A DNA stretch of 25,463 nucleotides from an uncultured Muribaculaceae bacterium (GTDB lineage Bacteria; Bacteroidota; Bacteroidia; Bacteroidales; Muribaculaceae). Shown in pieces: positions 1 to 9,100 of the stretch. The translations under genes and the position numbers were made by a program. The notes below the pieces were generated by a model. The model was not told the DNA's origin, did no database searches, and saw nothing but the letters and a program-made list of their open reading frames with translations. Location of the stretch: assembly GCA_910584905.1 (NCBI GenBank), contig CAJUCQ010000064.1, positions 1-25,463 of the forward strand, written 5' to 3'. Position 1 is the first letter of the stretch. Each line of letters opens with the position of its first letter.

Positions 1-1
1 A

Positions 2-103
2 AGAAACTACGAGGATTCTTTAGAAACAGCAAGGCAAATGGTCATTATTGCAGGCATTGCGATGCTGCTAAATCGGCTCCCGAATATTAACATTCATTAT
101 TAA
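2..103 (+). CDS. C-terminal end of an insertion-sequence transposase (partial, 5' end outside window)
   Basis: The frame opening at base 2 runs to a TAA at 101-103 and encodes 33 residues. It includes the stretches YEDSLETARQMV and AMLLNRLPN. This resembles the alpha-helical C-terminus of IS4/IS5-type DDE transposases, which often end in a 'Y..TLETA..MI..A.I..ML.RL' pattern. Only the tail is present, so the catalytic DDE residues cannot be checked and the family call is from memory of the pattern. The DNA here and downstream to about 236 is clearly more AT-rich than the rest of the window, which fits an inserted element. I could not define its terminal inverted repeat. Bases 104-203 hold no gene I can support. 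Confidence 0.55.
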   Translation, partial: RNYEDSLETARQMVIIAGIAMLLNRLPNINIHY

Positions 104-203
104 ACACCCTCTTATTGCATAAGTTTCAGGATGTTTTCGTTTTTCAATTTTTTAACCATATATTTTTGCGTAATGACTGTCTGCGGCTTACGTAAAAACT
201 TCG

Positions 204-211
204 TAACTTTG
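204..211 (+). promoter_or_regulatory. Candidate Bacteroidota -7 promoter element for the fsr-like gene
   Basis: TAACTTTG followed by C matches the Bacteroidota -7 consensus TAnnTTTG and lies 25 bases before the ATG at 237. I see no TTTG at the usual 17-23 base distance upstream, so only half of the promoter is supported. A second match, TATTTTTG at 161-168, lies further upstream and also lacks a clear -33 partner. Confidence 0.45.
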
Positions 212-236
212 CAGCTCAAATCGAATCACGGACATT

Positions 237-1445
237 ATGACAAACGACTCAGCCGTAAAAAATCCGGGCACGTTATATTCTATTTTATTCATAATCAGCT
301 TCGGTCATTTTCTCAACGATATGATTCAGTCGGTAATACCGTCGGTCTATCCCATCTTGAGGGATGAGTACGGGTTGTCGTTTCTGCAAATCGGCATCAT
401 CACATTCGTGGTGCAGATGACCTCGTCGATAATGCAGCCCGTCATAGGCGCTTACACCGACCGCCATCCCCACCCCTACTCTCTTTGCGCAGGCATGCTG
501 TTCACGCTTGCGGGCATCCTGATGCTGTCCGTTGCGTCGAACTACGGACTGATACTGTTCGCCGTCGGCACGGTCGGAATAGGCTCGGCCGTGTTCCATC
601 CCGAATCCTCGCGCATAGCTCAGAGCGCGGCGGGCATGAAAAAAGGCCTCGGCCAATCAATATTTCAAGTCGGAGGCAACGGCGGCACAGCCGTCGGGCC
701 GCTTCTTGCCGCGACGATAATCCTTCCGTTCGGCCAAAAATCCATCTCATGGTTTTCGATAGCGGCCCTTATAGCATGCGGGGCTTTGTTTTACGTAGGG
801 CGACGGTATAAACGCAGTTTACGCACGGCGCGCGAGGTACCCGTGGCGCCTGCGGTAAAAGGTCTGTCGGCGAAGCGCATCCGCATGGCCTTGTTCATTC
901 TGTGTGTGCTCACATTCTCGAAATATTTTTATATGGCGTGCATGACGGGCTACTTCACTTTCTTTCTTATCGACAAATTCGGGATAGACATCCGGCAGTC
1001 GCAACTGTGTCTGTTCGCGTTCCTTGCGGCAGTGGCCGCCGGGACGCTTATCGGCGGGGCACTCGGCGACCGCTACGGACGCAAGCTTGTGATATGGTGG
1101 TCGATTTTCGGCGCGACGCCGTTTGCCCTCGCCCTGCCCTATGTAAATTTCACGATGACAATAATTCTTGCTATTGTCATCGGGCTTATAATATCATCGG
1201 CGTTCTCGGCTATTCTCGTCTATGCCACGGAGCTTAAACCGGGAAAGGTGGGAATGATTGCCGGACTCTTTTTCGGGCTGAACTTCGGTCTCGGGGGCAT
1301 AGCATCGGTGTTTTTCGGGCGTCTCGCTGACCTGACGAGCATAGAATTCGTGTTTCAGGTGAGTTCGTTTCTGCCGCTGATAGGGATTGTTACCGGCTTT
1401 CTGCCCGATATAGAGACGAAGAAAAGCAAAGCGACGAGCCGTTGA
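237..1445 (+). CDS. fsr: MFS efflux transporter of the Fsr (fosmidomycin resistance) type
   Basis: This 402-residue integral inner-membrane protein is predicted to have about 12 transmembrane helices and to export small molecules by proton antiport. The N-terminal half matches E. coli Fsr closely in my memory: an LNDMIQS motif near residue 27, QIGIITF near 50, SSIMQPV near 62, a TDRHPHP loop, GSAVFHPESSR around 117-127, and GQSIFQVGGN near 138-147. The GDRYGRK motif in the second half is the usual MFS loop signature. Length is normal for the family. The ATG at 237 is the first in-frame start and follows a TAACTTTG promoter element. The real substrate is unknown, because Fsr homologues are often named only by similarity. 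It ends 10 bases from the convergent sigma-factor gene and is probably not part of the polysaccharide locus. Confidence 0.92.
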   Translation: MTNDSAVKNPGTLYSILFIISFGHFLNDMIQSVIPSVYPILRDEYGLSFLQIGIITFVVQMTSSIMQPVIGAYTDRHPHPYSLCAGMLFTLAGILMLSVASNYGLILFAVGTVGIGSAVFHPESSRIAQSAAGMKKGLGQSIFQVGGNGGTAVGPLLAATIILPFGQKSISWFSIAALIACGALFYVGRRYKRSLRTAREVPVAPAVKGLSAKRIRMALFILCVLTFSKYFYMACMTGYFTFFLIDKFGIDIRQSQLCLFAFLAAVAAGTLIGGALGDRYGRKLVIWWSIFGATPFALALPYVNFTMTIILAIVIGLIISSAFSAILVYATELKPGKVGMIAGLFFGLNFGLGGIASVFFGRLADLTSIEFVFQVSSFLPLIGIVTGFLPDIETKKSKATSR

Positions 1446-1455
1446 AACCGAGGGG

Positions 1456-2061
1456 TTACAGGACCCGTTCGAACCACGAATAAACGGCGCCTGCGAGTGT
1501 CATCAGCCCCGGGCCTATGTCTTTGCGGAGGGTCTTGAGGGCAAGCTCAATGTGCTTTTCGACCGTGCGCACGGAGAGCCCGAGGGCCTCGGCAATTTCC
1601 TTTGCGGATTTAAATTCGTATCGGTTCATGCAGAATATGTTGCGCCGCTTCTCCGGCATGCGTTCGATTGACCTGTTTACGGTCGCTTCGAGTTCGATGT
1701 AATCATAAGTAATGTCGACCCCGGGCGAGGTCAGCGCGTTGGCATGGCTTGCCGGATTGTAGCGGTCGGTGAAACGCGTGCTTTTCAGACGAAGATAATT
1801 GTAGATTTCATATTTTGCGAGTACGAATATATATGCTGTCATCGACAGGTCTTCGCGGAGATTAATGCGGTTCTGCCATATTTTCATGAACACATTCTGC
1901 AACAAATCGTCGGCAACATCAGCATCGGACACAAAGCGCAAAATAAAGTATCTGAAACGAGGATAGTATCTCAGGAAAAGTTCCTTGAAGCTATCTTCGT
2001 CTCCGGTTTTAATTCTGATTATCAGCTCGTAATCGGATTGTTTATCTGCTTTTGTGTCCAT
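1456..2061 (-). CDS. ECF-type RNA polymerase sigma-70 factor (Bacteroides expansion type)
   Basis: This 201-residue cytoplasmic protein directs RNA polymerase to target promoters when released by its anti-sigma factor. Region 2 spans about residues 25-95 and includes FRYFILRFVSD and DDLLQNVFMKIW. Region 4 spans about 128-182 with a helix-turn-helix, KEIAEALGLSVRTVEKHI. Between them is the short linker typical of ECF factors. The protein matches the Bacteroidales sigma factors that control SusC/SusD loci. The likely partner is the FecR protein at 5133-6107, although sigma genes of this type normally sit directly before fecR on the same strand. Here the gene is divergent and separated by two enzyme genes. 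Its start lies 119 bases from the first operon gene, and that gap holds a long inverted repeat. Confidence 0.93.
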   Translation of the reverse strand: MDTKADKQSDYELIIRIKTGDEDSFKELFLRYYPRFRYFILRFVSDADVADDLLQNVFMKIWQNRINLREDLSMTAYIFVLAKYEIYNYLRLKSTRFTDRYNPASHANALTSPGVDITYDYIELEATVNRSIERMPEKRRNIFCMNRYEFKSAKEIAEALGLSVRTVEKHIELALKTLRKDIGPGLMTLAGAVYSWFERVL

Positions 2062-2090
2062 ACCTGCACAATAAGATGTTTTGAGGCAAT

Positions 2091-2137
2091 GAAATTACGT
2101 AAAAGGCCGCAAGTATCCTCGGCTTTTACGTAGTTTC
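2091..2137. repeat. Imperfect inverted repeat between the sigma-factor gene and the divergent operon; possible operator
   Basis: The left arm is 2091-2108 and the right arm is 2121-2137. They are complementary over about 17 bases, except for one T/C change and one extra G in the left arm. The core of each arm is TTACGTAAAAG or its complement, and the spacer is about 12 bases. It lies upstream of both divergent genes, so it cannot end either transcript. A shared operator or a structured leader is more plausible. Both functions are inference. Confidence 0.6.
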
Positions 2138-2180
2138 AGGAGCATGGTAATTCTTATGGTAAGAAAACCTTATTTTTACC

Positions 2181-3071
2181 ATGTTCAGACTATTTATTTT
2201 CATATTCTTTTCATTATCAGCGTGGCTGCTACAAGGACAGCAGCCTGCTGGCCGCGACACGGCCAAGGTGATGTCGTTCAACATCAGGTTTGACACGCCC
2301 AAAGACACCGGCGAATATGCGTGGGCATCCCGTCAGGAGCCGATACGCCGTATGTTCAGGGAAATCAAGCCTGATATAATCGGGATTCAGGAGCCTCGCG
2401 CAGATATGCTCGAAGCCACGTACGCCCTCCTCCCGGGTTTCCGCCATTTTAAAATAGAAGCCGACGACAGCATCAGCGATGCCATGACGGGAAATATCAT
2501 CATCTTCTACCGGCCCGAGCGCTTCGAAGCTGTCGACTCGGGATATTTCTGGCTGAGTCCCACGCCCGGGAAGCCGTCGCACGCGTGGAACTCCACCGAC
2601 AAGCACTATCGCTGCGCGCTGTGGATGCGGCTTCGCGATTTACGCAACGGGGCTTCACTCATCTTCTGCACAACGCATTTTCCATACAAAAAAGCCCCGG
2701 TCGACACGGAGGTGCGGGCCAAGTGCGCGGCGCTTATCTGCGAGCGCATGAAAGCGCTTGCGGGCGAGGGGGAGGCTGTGCTTGTCACCGGCGACATGAA
2801 CTCGTCGCGGGCGGCGCACGACCCCCGGCGGCCGAGTCTCGACCCCTTCTTCGAGTCGATGAATTCGGCCCGCGACAAGGCCATGTTTACCAATGAGCGG
2901 TCGTCGTTCAACGGCTTCGGGCGCGTATCTCCCGAAATAAGAGGCCTTAACCTCGACCATATATTCTACATCAACGCGCGCCCGCTGCTGTTCGAAACCG
3001 TGGACTATCAGGGCTACGGCGTCCGCATGATTTCAGACCACTACCCCATAATGTGTCATTTTGAGCTATGA
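2181..3071 (+). CDS. Secreted EEP-superfamily (endonuclease/exonuclease/phosphatase) hydrolase
   Basis: This 296-residue metal-dependent phosphoesterase is predicted to be exported. A hydrophobic signal peptide fills residues 1-20 (MFRLFIFIFFSLSAWLLQG), with cleavage likely near 19-20. The full set of EEP active-site motifs is visible: N34 in SFNIR, E71 in IQEP, H166 in TTHF, D205 and N207 in TGDMN, D259 in LDHIF, and D286/H287 in SDHYP. Length is normal for a single EEP domain. Relatives of this Bacteroidales branch carry the FWLSPTP/FWLSETP motif seen at 123-129. The substrate cannot be read from sequence: DNase-like, sugar-phosphate, inositol-phosphate and lipid head-group activities all occur in this superfamily. 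Its stop overlaps the GH97 start (ATGA at 3068-3071), so the two are probably translationally coupled. It opens the divergent operon. Confidence 0.9.
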   Translation: MFRLFIFIFFSLSAWLLQGQQPAGRDTAKVMSFNIRFDTPKDTGEYAWASRQEPIRRMFREIKPDIIGIQEPRADMLEATYALLPGFRHFKIEADDSISDAMTGNIIIFYRPERFEAVDSGYFWLSPTPGKPSHAWNSTDKHYRCALWMRLRDLRNGASLIFCTTHFPYKKAPVDTEVRAKCAALICERMKALAGEGEAVLVTGDMNSSRAAHDPRRPSLDPFFESMNSARDKAMFTNERSSFNGFGRVSPEIRGLNLDHIFYINARPLLFETVDYQGYGVRMISDHYPIMCHFEL

Positions 3072-5077
3072 AACAATTTCTTACGGGCGTCCTTGCCATC
3101 GTCATGGGCGCCGCGGGCAGTCATGCCTCCGATTATGCCATCACATCTCCGTCGGGTAATCTCCGGGCCACGGTTTCGGCCGGGGATTCGCTCACCGTGG
3201 CAATGAGCGACGCCGGAGGCAACACGCTCCTCGCGCCATCGACGATAGCGCTGAAGTGGACCGACGGCAACGAGTGGGGCCGCGGATGCCGCATAAAATC
3301 GGCGCGAAAAGTGTCGGCCGACGACAGCATTGCGTCGCCGTTCTATAAAAAATCAGCCGTAAGCGACAAATACCGTGGAATCATTCTGAAGATGCAAGGG
3401 GGCTACGACGTCGAATTCCGCATTTACGACGACGGGCTCGCATACCGCTTCGTCAACAGCGGCGGGAAGAGCGGCGAAGTAGCCGGCGAGAAGGCGGTGT
3501 ACCGCCTTCCTTCCGACTGCGACATGTGGGTGCCCTATGTGCGCAACCGCAAGAAGAAGGTCGACGCCGCGTTCGACGATTTGTTCTGGAACGATATGCA
3601 GAACCAATATACCCGGACGCCCTTGTCCGAAATCAAACACGGGCGGCTGATGTTCACGCCCCTTGTGGCTGACACGGGCAACGGTCTCCTTGCCTTTGCC
3701 GAAGCCGACGTCGAGGCGTGGCCGGGGATGTATCTCACGCGCTCGGGCGAAGAGAATGCTCTTGAGGGCGTGTCGGCCGGGCGCCCGGCGGCAATAAAGC
3801 CGGGCGGACATAATGACGTGGAGCATCTCGTGGCGGCGCGCCACCCCTACATCGCCAAGGTCGATGCCGCGAGGCGTGAGATGCCATGGCGGGCTTTCAT
3901 CTATGCCGACGACGCTTGCCGCCTGCCTGAAAGCGACATGGTCTATCGCCTTGCCTCACCGTCGAGGATTTCCGACACCTCATGGATACGCCCGGGGAAA
4001 ACGGCATGGGAATGGTGGAACGACTGGGGCGTCTACGACGTCGACTTCGAAGCCGGCATCAACACTCCCACCTACTTCAAATACATCGACTTCGCGGCCG
4101 CCAACGGCATCGAGTATGTGATAATGGACGAAGGCTGGGCCACCAAAGGGGCCAATGACCTCTTCGACATCGTGCCGGACATCGACATGGATGCCATCCT
4201 CGACCGGGCCGCCGAAAAAGGCGTCGGGATAATCCTTTGGGCCGGATTCCGCCCTATTGCCGAGAATCTCGAAGAAGTGGCCTCGCGCTATGCGGCCAAG
4301 GGGGTGAAGGGGTTTAAAATCGATTTCCTCAACCGCGACGATCAGATGATGGCCGAAGAGATGTATCGCATCGCCGAAGTATGTGCGCGCCACCGCCTGC
4401 TGGTCGATTTCCACGGTTGCTGCAAGCCGACGGGGCTTCAGCGCACGTGGCCCAACGTTGTGAACCACGAGGCCGTGTTCGGGCTTGAGCAAATGAAGTG
4501 GAGCAAGCCGGATGTTGACCAGATTACCTACGACGTGACACTTCCCTTCATCCGAAGCATCGCCGGGCCGATGGACTATACGCCGGGGGCGATGCGCAAC
4601 GCCGTTCCGGGTCAGTATTACCCCTGCCGGAGCAATCCCATGAGCCAAGGCACGCGGTGCCGTCAGATTGCGGAGATGATAGTGTTCGATTCGCCGCTGA
4701 TGATGATGTGCGACTCGCCGACAAACTACGAACGCGAGGCCGAATGCACGCGTTTTATGGCCTCGCTGCCTACCGTTTACGACGACACACGCACACTTGA
4801 AGGCAAAATCGGCGAATATATCATATTGCTCCGCCGCGACGACGAGGGCAACTTCTATATCGGGGCCATGACCGACAGGCAGGCCCGCGACTTCAGCGTG
4901 CCGCTTGGTTTTCTACCCGAGGGGGATTACACCATCGAGGAATTCACCGACGGCATGAACGCCCGCAGGCAGGCCTCGGACTATCTCCGGCGCGAGCGCG
5001 GCGTCAACAAAGATGCGATTGTCGACATCCGCATGGCACCCGGCGGAGGGTATGCGGCAAAAATCAGCCGACGATGA
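3068..5077 (+). CDS. Glycoside hydrolase family 97 alpha-glycosidase, probably retaining (alpha-galactosidase-like)
   Basis: This 669-residue enzyme has a signal peptide (residues 1-20, ending GSHA). It shows the GH97 order: N-terminal beta-sandwich (about 25-285), catalytic (beta/alpha)8 barrel (about 300-560) and a small C-terminal beta domain. Recognisable blocks include KTAWEWWNDWG near 311-321, YVIMDEGW near 350-357, FKIDFLNRDDQ at 416-426, VDFHG near 446-450, NHEAV near 466-470 and MDYTPG at 502-507. The family contains inverting alpha-glucosidases (SusB) and retaining alpha-galactosidases. An Asp at D419 and a Glu at E474 have the same 55-residue spacing as the nucleophile and acid/base pair I recall for the retaining enzyme BtGal97b (D415/E470). 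That favours the retaining branch, though sugar specificity stays open. It overlaps the EEP gene by four bases and precedes fecR by 55 bases. Confidence 0.93.
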   Translation: MKQFLTGVLAIVMGAAGSHASDYAITSPSGNLRATVSAGDSLTVAMSDAGGNTLLAPSTIALKWTDGNEWGRGCRIKSARKVSADDSIASPFYKKSAVSDKYRGIILKMQGGYDVEFRIYDDGLAYRFVNSGGKSGEVAGEKAVYRLPSDCDMWVPYVRNRKKKVDAAFDDLFWNDMQNQYTRTPLSEIKHGRLMFTPLVADTGNGLLAFAEADVEAWPGMYLTRSGEENALEGVSAGRPAAIKPGGHNDVEHLVAARHPYIAKVDAARREMPWRAFIYADDACRLPESDMVYRLASPSRISDTSWIRPGKTAWEWWNDWGVYDVDFEAGINTPTYFKYIDFAAANGIEYVIMDEGWATKGANDLFDIVPDIDMDAILDRAAEKGVGIILWAGFRPIAENLEEVASRYAAKGVKGFKIDFLNRDDQMMAEEMYRIAEVCARHRLLVDFHGCCKPTGLQRTWPNVVNHEAVFGLEQMKWSKPDVDQITYDVTLPFIRSIAGPMDYTPGAMRNAVPGQYYPCRSNPMSQGTRCRQIAEMIVFDSPLMMMCDSPTNYEREAECTRFMASLPTVYDDTRTLEGKIGEYIILLRRDDEGNFYIGAMTDRQARDFSVPLGFLPEGDYTIEEFTDGMNARRQASDYLRRERGVNKDAIVDIRMAPGGGYAAKISRR

Positions 5078-5132
5078 ATTACGTATATGATACATATCGC
5101 AACATCTTTTAATATAAAACACCCAAACGGAT

Positions 5133-6107
5133 ATGGATCAGACCACTTTTGAAAATTTTCTGCTCGGTCGGTGTTCGGCCGAAGAGCGCGAGGCCGTCGA
5201 GGCATGGTTCATGCGCCACATCGACAGCGATGAGGTCGACAGCGCCTGCCTGCAGATGCTCGGGCGCATGTCGGCATACCACGACCGCCAACAGGCGATA
5301 GAGTCGTACAAAGAACTCCGCAAGCGCCTTGGTCTGAAGCACCGCAGTCCGTGGGTCGGACGTATTGTCCGAGGCGCGGTGGCGGCGTCCGTTCTCGCTC
5401 TCGCCGGCGCGGCATCATATCATATCGGAAGTAACAACGCGCCTGCGGCGCAGCTCCCCGACCTCGCCCAGATAGCATCGCCTCTTCACGGGTCGCTCAC
5501 GGCCCACCTCCCTGACAGCTCGACCATAGTGTTGCGGCCCGGAAGCCGCATCGTTTATGACCGCAACAGCTTCCGCAGCCACCGCGACCTCATGCTCTTC
5601 GGCGATGCCTATTTCGAGGTTGCGGAAGACAAGAGCAACGCGTTCACAATCCGCTGTCAGGGCGCCGCGATAGAAGTTCTCGGCACGCGCTTCGACGTTC
5701 ATTCCCACGACGACGATGATGAATTCGAGGTGGCCTTGTACGACGGTTCCGTGAAACTGTCGTCGGCATTCAACTCCCACTCCGACACGCTCATGCTTCG
5801 CCCGGGCGAGATAGCCAAGGTAGACAAAATCACCGGGGCGCTGAGCACCATGAAAATCGACGGCCTTGACAGCTCGACCGACGAGAGTTCGCTGATTTTC
5901 ATCGATCGCCCGCTTCACGACATCGTCAATGTGCTGAGACGGCGCACGGGCACAAACATCGTGCTTGTGAATCCTCATCTGAGCGACGTGACGTTCTTCG
6001 CCATCTTCAACGGCGACGAGAGCGCGGACCGAATACTCGCCACACTTGCCCTGAGCGAACCCATGACCATCACCCGCACCGACAGCAATACCATTGAAAT
6101 AAGATAA
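5133..6107 (+). CDS. FecR-family anti-sigma factor
   Basis: This 324-residue inner-membrane protein is predicted to hold the ECF sigma factor inactive until the SusC-type receptor signals. The cytoplasmic N-terminus (about 1-75) carries the FENFL..G..SAEE-type sigma-binding segment. A single transmembrane helix lies at about 78-97 (GAVAASVLALAGAA). The periplasmic FecR domain spans about 112-212, with DSSTIVLRPGSRI, FGDAYFEV and VLGTRFDV as typical signatures. A DUF4974-type C-terminal domain follows at about 253-322 (IDRPLHDIVNVLRRRTG). A run of acidic residues (HDDDDEFE) lies at about 191-198. SusC with an STN domain follows 41 bases later, the expected partner. The sigma gene is about 3 kb away on the other strand, an unusual arrangement for this trio. 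Confidence 0.94.
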   Translation: MDQTTFENFLLGRCSAEEREAVEAWFMRHIDSDEVDSACLQMLGRMSAYHDRQQAIESYKELRKRLGLKHRSPWVGRIVRGAVAASVLALAGAASYHIGSNNAPAAQLPDLAQIASPLHGSLTAHLPDSSTIVLRPGSRIVYDRNSFRSHRDLMLFGDAYFEVAEDKSNAFTIRCQGAAIEVLGTRFDVHSHDDDDEFEVALYDGSVKLSSAFNSHSDTLMLRPGEIAKVDKITGALSTMKIDGLDSSTDESSLIFIDRPLHDIVNVLRRRTGTNIVLVNPHLSDVTFFAIFNGDESADRILATLALSEPMTITRTDSNTIEIR

Positions 6108-6148
6108 ACCCTAAACACTAAATTCAATCATTCACATTTCTACAGATT

Positions 6149-9100
6149 ATGCCCATGAAAAGCAAGAGGTTCAGCCATGCGCGACGCAAGACCGGCGTCA
6201 CTCTCGCGGCCGTGTTAGTGGCTTCGCTATCGCTGTGCGCGCAGGCTCTCGACTTCCACGTCAAAAACGCTACCGTGCGCGAATCGGTGATGAAGCTCAG
6301 ACATCAGTCGGGGATGCCCGTCTCCGTCAACGCCGACAACGCCGATCTCGACCGCCACATCTCTATCGACATCAATTCCGCCGAGCCCATCGACATCCTC
6401 AGGGAGATATTCAAAGGGCAGAAAGTGGAGTGTGCGGAGGCCGACGGCGCCCTCGTGGTGCGTCGTGCACCTGAAAAAAGCAAGAACACGGCATCGGCCC
6501 TTCCCCGCATCAGCGGCACGGTGGTTTCGGCCTCCGACGGCGAGCCCCTAATCGGCGCCTCGGTGATGAACAAGGCCGAGCATCAGGCCGTCGTCACTGA
6601 CATCGACGGGCGCTACGCCATCGCCGCCCGTCCGGGCCAAGAGCTCACGGTAAGCTATGTAGGCTTCCGCGAACAGCACATCAAGGTGGGAGCGCAGGCC
6701 ACGGTCGACATCCGGATGGTAGAGAATTCCGAGGCCCTCAACGATGTGGTTGTGGTTGGCTTCGGCACTCAGAAAAAAGTCAACATCACGGGCGCCGTGA
6801 GCGTGCTCGACAGCGAAGAAATCAACGGACGCCCGGTGACGTCGGCCGCACAGGCTCTTCAGGGCCTCGACCCGGCCATGAACATCGGCATCAACACGGG
6901 GCGGGCCTCGTCGGGCTACACAATCGACATCCGCGGCACGGCCTCGCTCAACGGCGGCAACCCGCTGATTCTCGTCGACGGAGTCGAAATGCCTCTCGAC
7001 CGCATCAACCCCAACGACATCGAGTCAGTGTCGATTCTCAAGGATGCCTCGGCCTCGGCCGTTTACGGCGCCAAGGCCTCGGCAGGCGTAGTGCTGGTCA
7101 CGACCAAAAGCGGAGCCGAGCAACGCACCACGGTGAGCTACAACGGCCGCTTCGGATGGGCGAAGAACACGACTTCAACCGATTATATCACATCGGGCTA
7201 CGAGTGGGGCAAGGCCGTGGATATGTTCAACTATATCTACTCCGGCCAGAAGTATCTGAAATACAACGATGACGACTGGGCCGAACTTGAGGCCCGCCGC
7301 TACGACAAGACCGAGAACCCCGAGCGCCCGTGGGTGGTGGTCGGCGAGGACGGCAACTACAAATACTACGGCAACTTCGACTGGTACGGCTATCTCTTCC
7401 GCCGCACGCGTCCGCAGCAGGAGCACAATGTGGCCATCCGCGGGGGCAACGACCGCGTGAACTACTACGTCAGCGGCCGATATTATCACGCCGACGGCCT
7501 GATGAACATCGTGAACGACCCGTTCAGCTCCTACAATTTCCGTGCGCGCATGAAGGTGAATATCTCCAAACGCGCGCGCTTCGAGACCAACGTGAACTAC
7601 TTCTACGGGAAAAGCACGTGGGTGGGGTTTACCGACATCGAGAAGGTGTTTACAAACACGTCATACGGCAGCTCGCCGCTCTTTGTGCCTCTTAACCCCG
7701 ACGGGTCTATCGTGCACAAGACCGATGTGGTGAACCAAGGCGCCAGCGTCTGCGGCGACTACAACCTCATGATCAACACCGGCAATAACCGCAACCTCGA
7801 AGAAAACAACGACATCGCCATCAAGAACGGCCTCGAACTCGACATCGCTCCCGGACTCAAGGCCCACCTCAACTATGCTTACCGCACGAAGGCCGAACAT
7901 GTGATGCACCGTCGCGCCGGGGGCGTGTACTCTAACGGCCCGGACAAATTCACGGAAGTGAACACCGGCTATTTCATCAACCGCCTTGCCGAAATCGACA
8001 GCCGCAGCTACCGCAACACCTTTGAGGCCTACGCCGACTACGCCCGCCGCTTCGCCACGGACCACAACTTCAAGGTTATGGCCGGCGTGCAGTATGACCA
8101 CCACAACAAACGCACCAAGAGCGTCAGTCGCGAAGGTCTTGTGAGCGACGAACTTGATGACTTCGACCTCGCCACGGGCGAAACATACACGCTTACAGGC
8201 GGAAAAACGGCGTCGAAGACTCTCGGCGTGTTCGGTCGCGTGAACTACGACTATGCCGGCCGCTATCTCGTCGAACTTTCGGCTCGCGGCGACGGGTCGT
8301 CGCGCTTCCGCAAGGGACATCGCTGGGGCTTCTTCCCCTCGGGTTCGCTCGGATGGAGGATGAGCGAGGAAAAGTTCTGGCAACCCGTGTCGACGTGGTG
8401 GAACAACTCCAAACTTCGTCTTTCCGTAGGTTCGCTGGGCAACCAGCAGGTGGCCGACTTCCTCTTCTACGATAAAATCACCACCGGCAACTTCAACAAT
8501 TCCTTCACCTTCAACGGCATGGACCCGCTCCAGTATGCCGCCGAATCGAACCCCGTCGCCTCAGACCTCACATGGGAGAAGGTGACGACCTACGACGCGG
8601 GCATTGACCTCGCATTCCTCAACAACCGCCTGAGCGCCACGGCCGACTACTACATCCGGCGCACCACCAACATGATGATGCCCGGCGCCGCCCTGCCGGG
8701 AGTCTACGGCGTGGCCGCTCCCAAGCAGAACTCCGCCGACATGCGCACCAACGGCTGGGAAGTGTCGGTCCGCTGGCACGACCGCGCGATGCTCGGAGGC
8801 CACAGCTTCAACTACGGCGTCAACGCCTCCGTGGGCGACTACAAGAGCGTGGTGACGCGGTTCAACAACGAGACCCGCATCATCGGCACGCACTATAAAG
8901 GCGAACAGGTGGGCGAAATCTGGGGCTACACCGTCGACGGCCTTTTTGCCAGCGACGAAGAAGCCGCGGCGTATCAGGAAAAAGTGGACGTGTCCTACTT
9001 CATGACGCGCATCATGAGCAAAGGCGCCCCCGAGTACAAGAAACTTGTAGGCGGCGACCTCCGCTACGTCGACACCAACGGCGACGGCGCGGTGAACCGC

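Noticed and set aside
131..367. Small plus-strand open frame before and overlapping fsr
   Set aside because: It overlaps the start of a clear gene in another frame and has no recognisable features.
2171..2178. TATTTTTA as a -7 promoter element for the first EEP gene
   Set aside because: It lies two bases before the ATG and lacks the final G, so it would give no leader; the signal peptide supports that ATG.
5703..5730. Short repeat of GAC/GAT codons in fecR
   Set aside because: It encodes a run of Asp in a surface loop; ordinary low complexity rather than a regulatory repeat.
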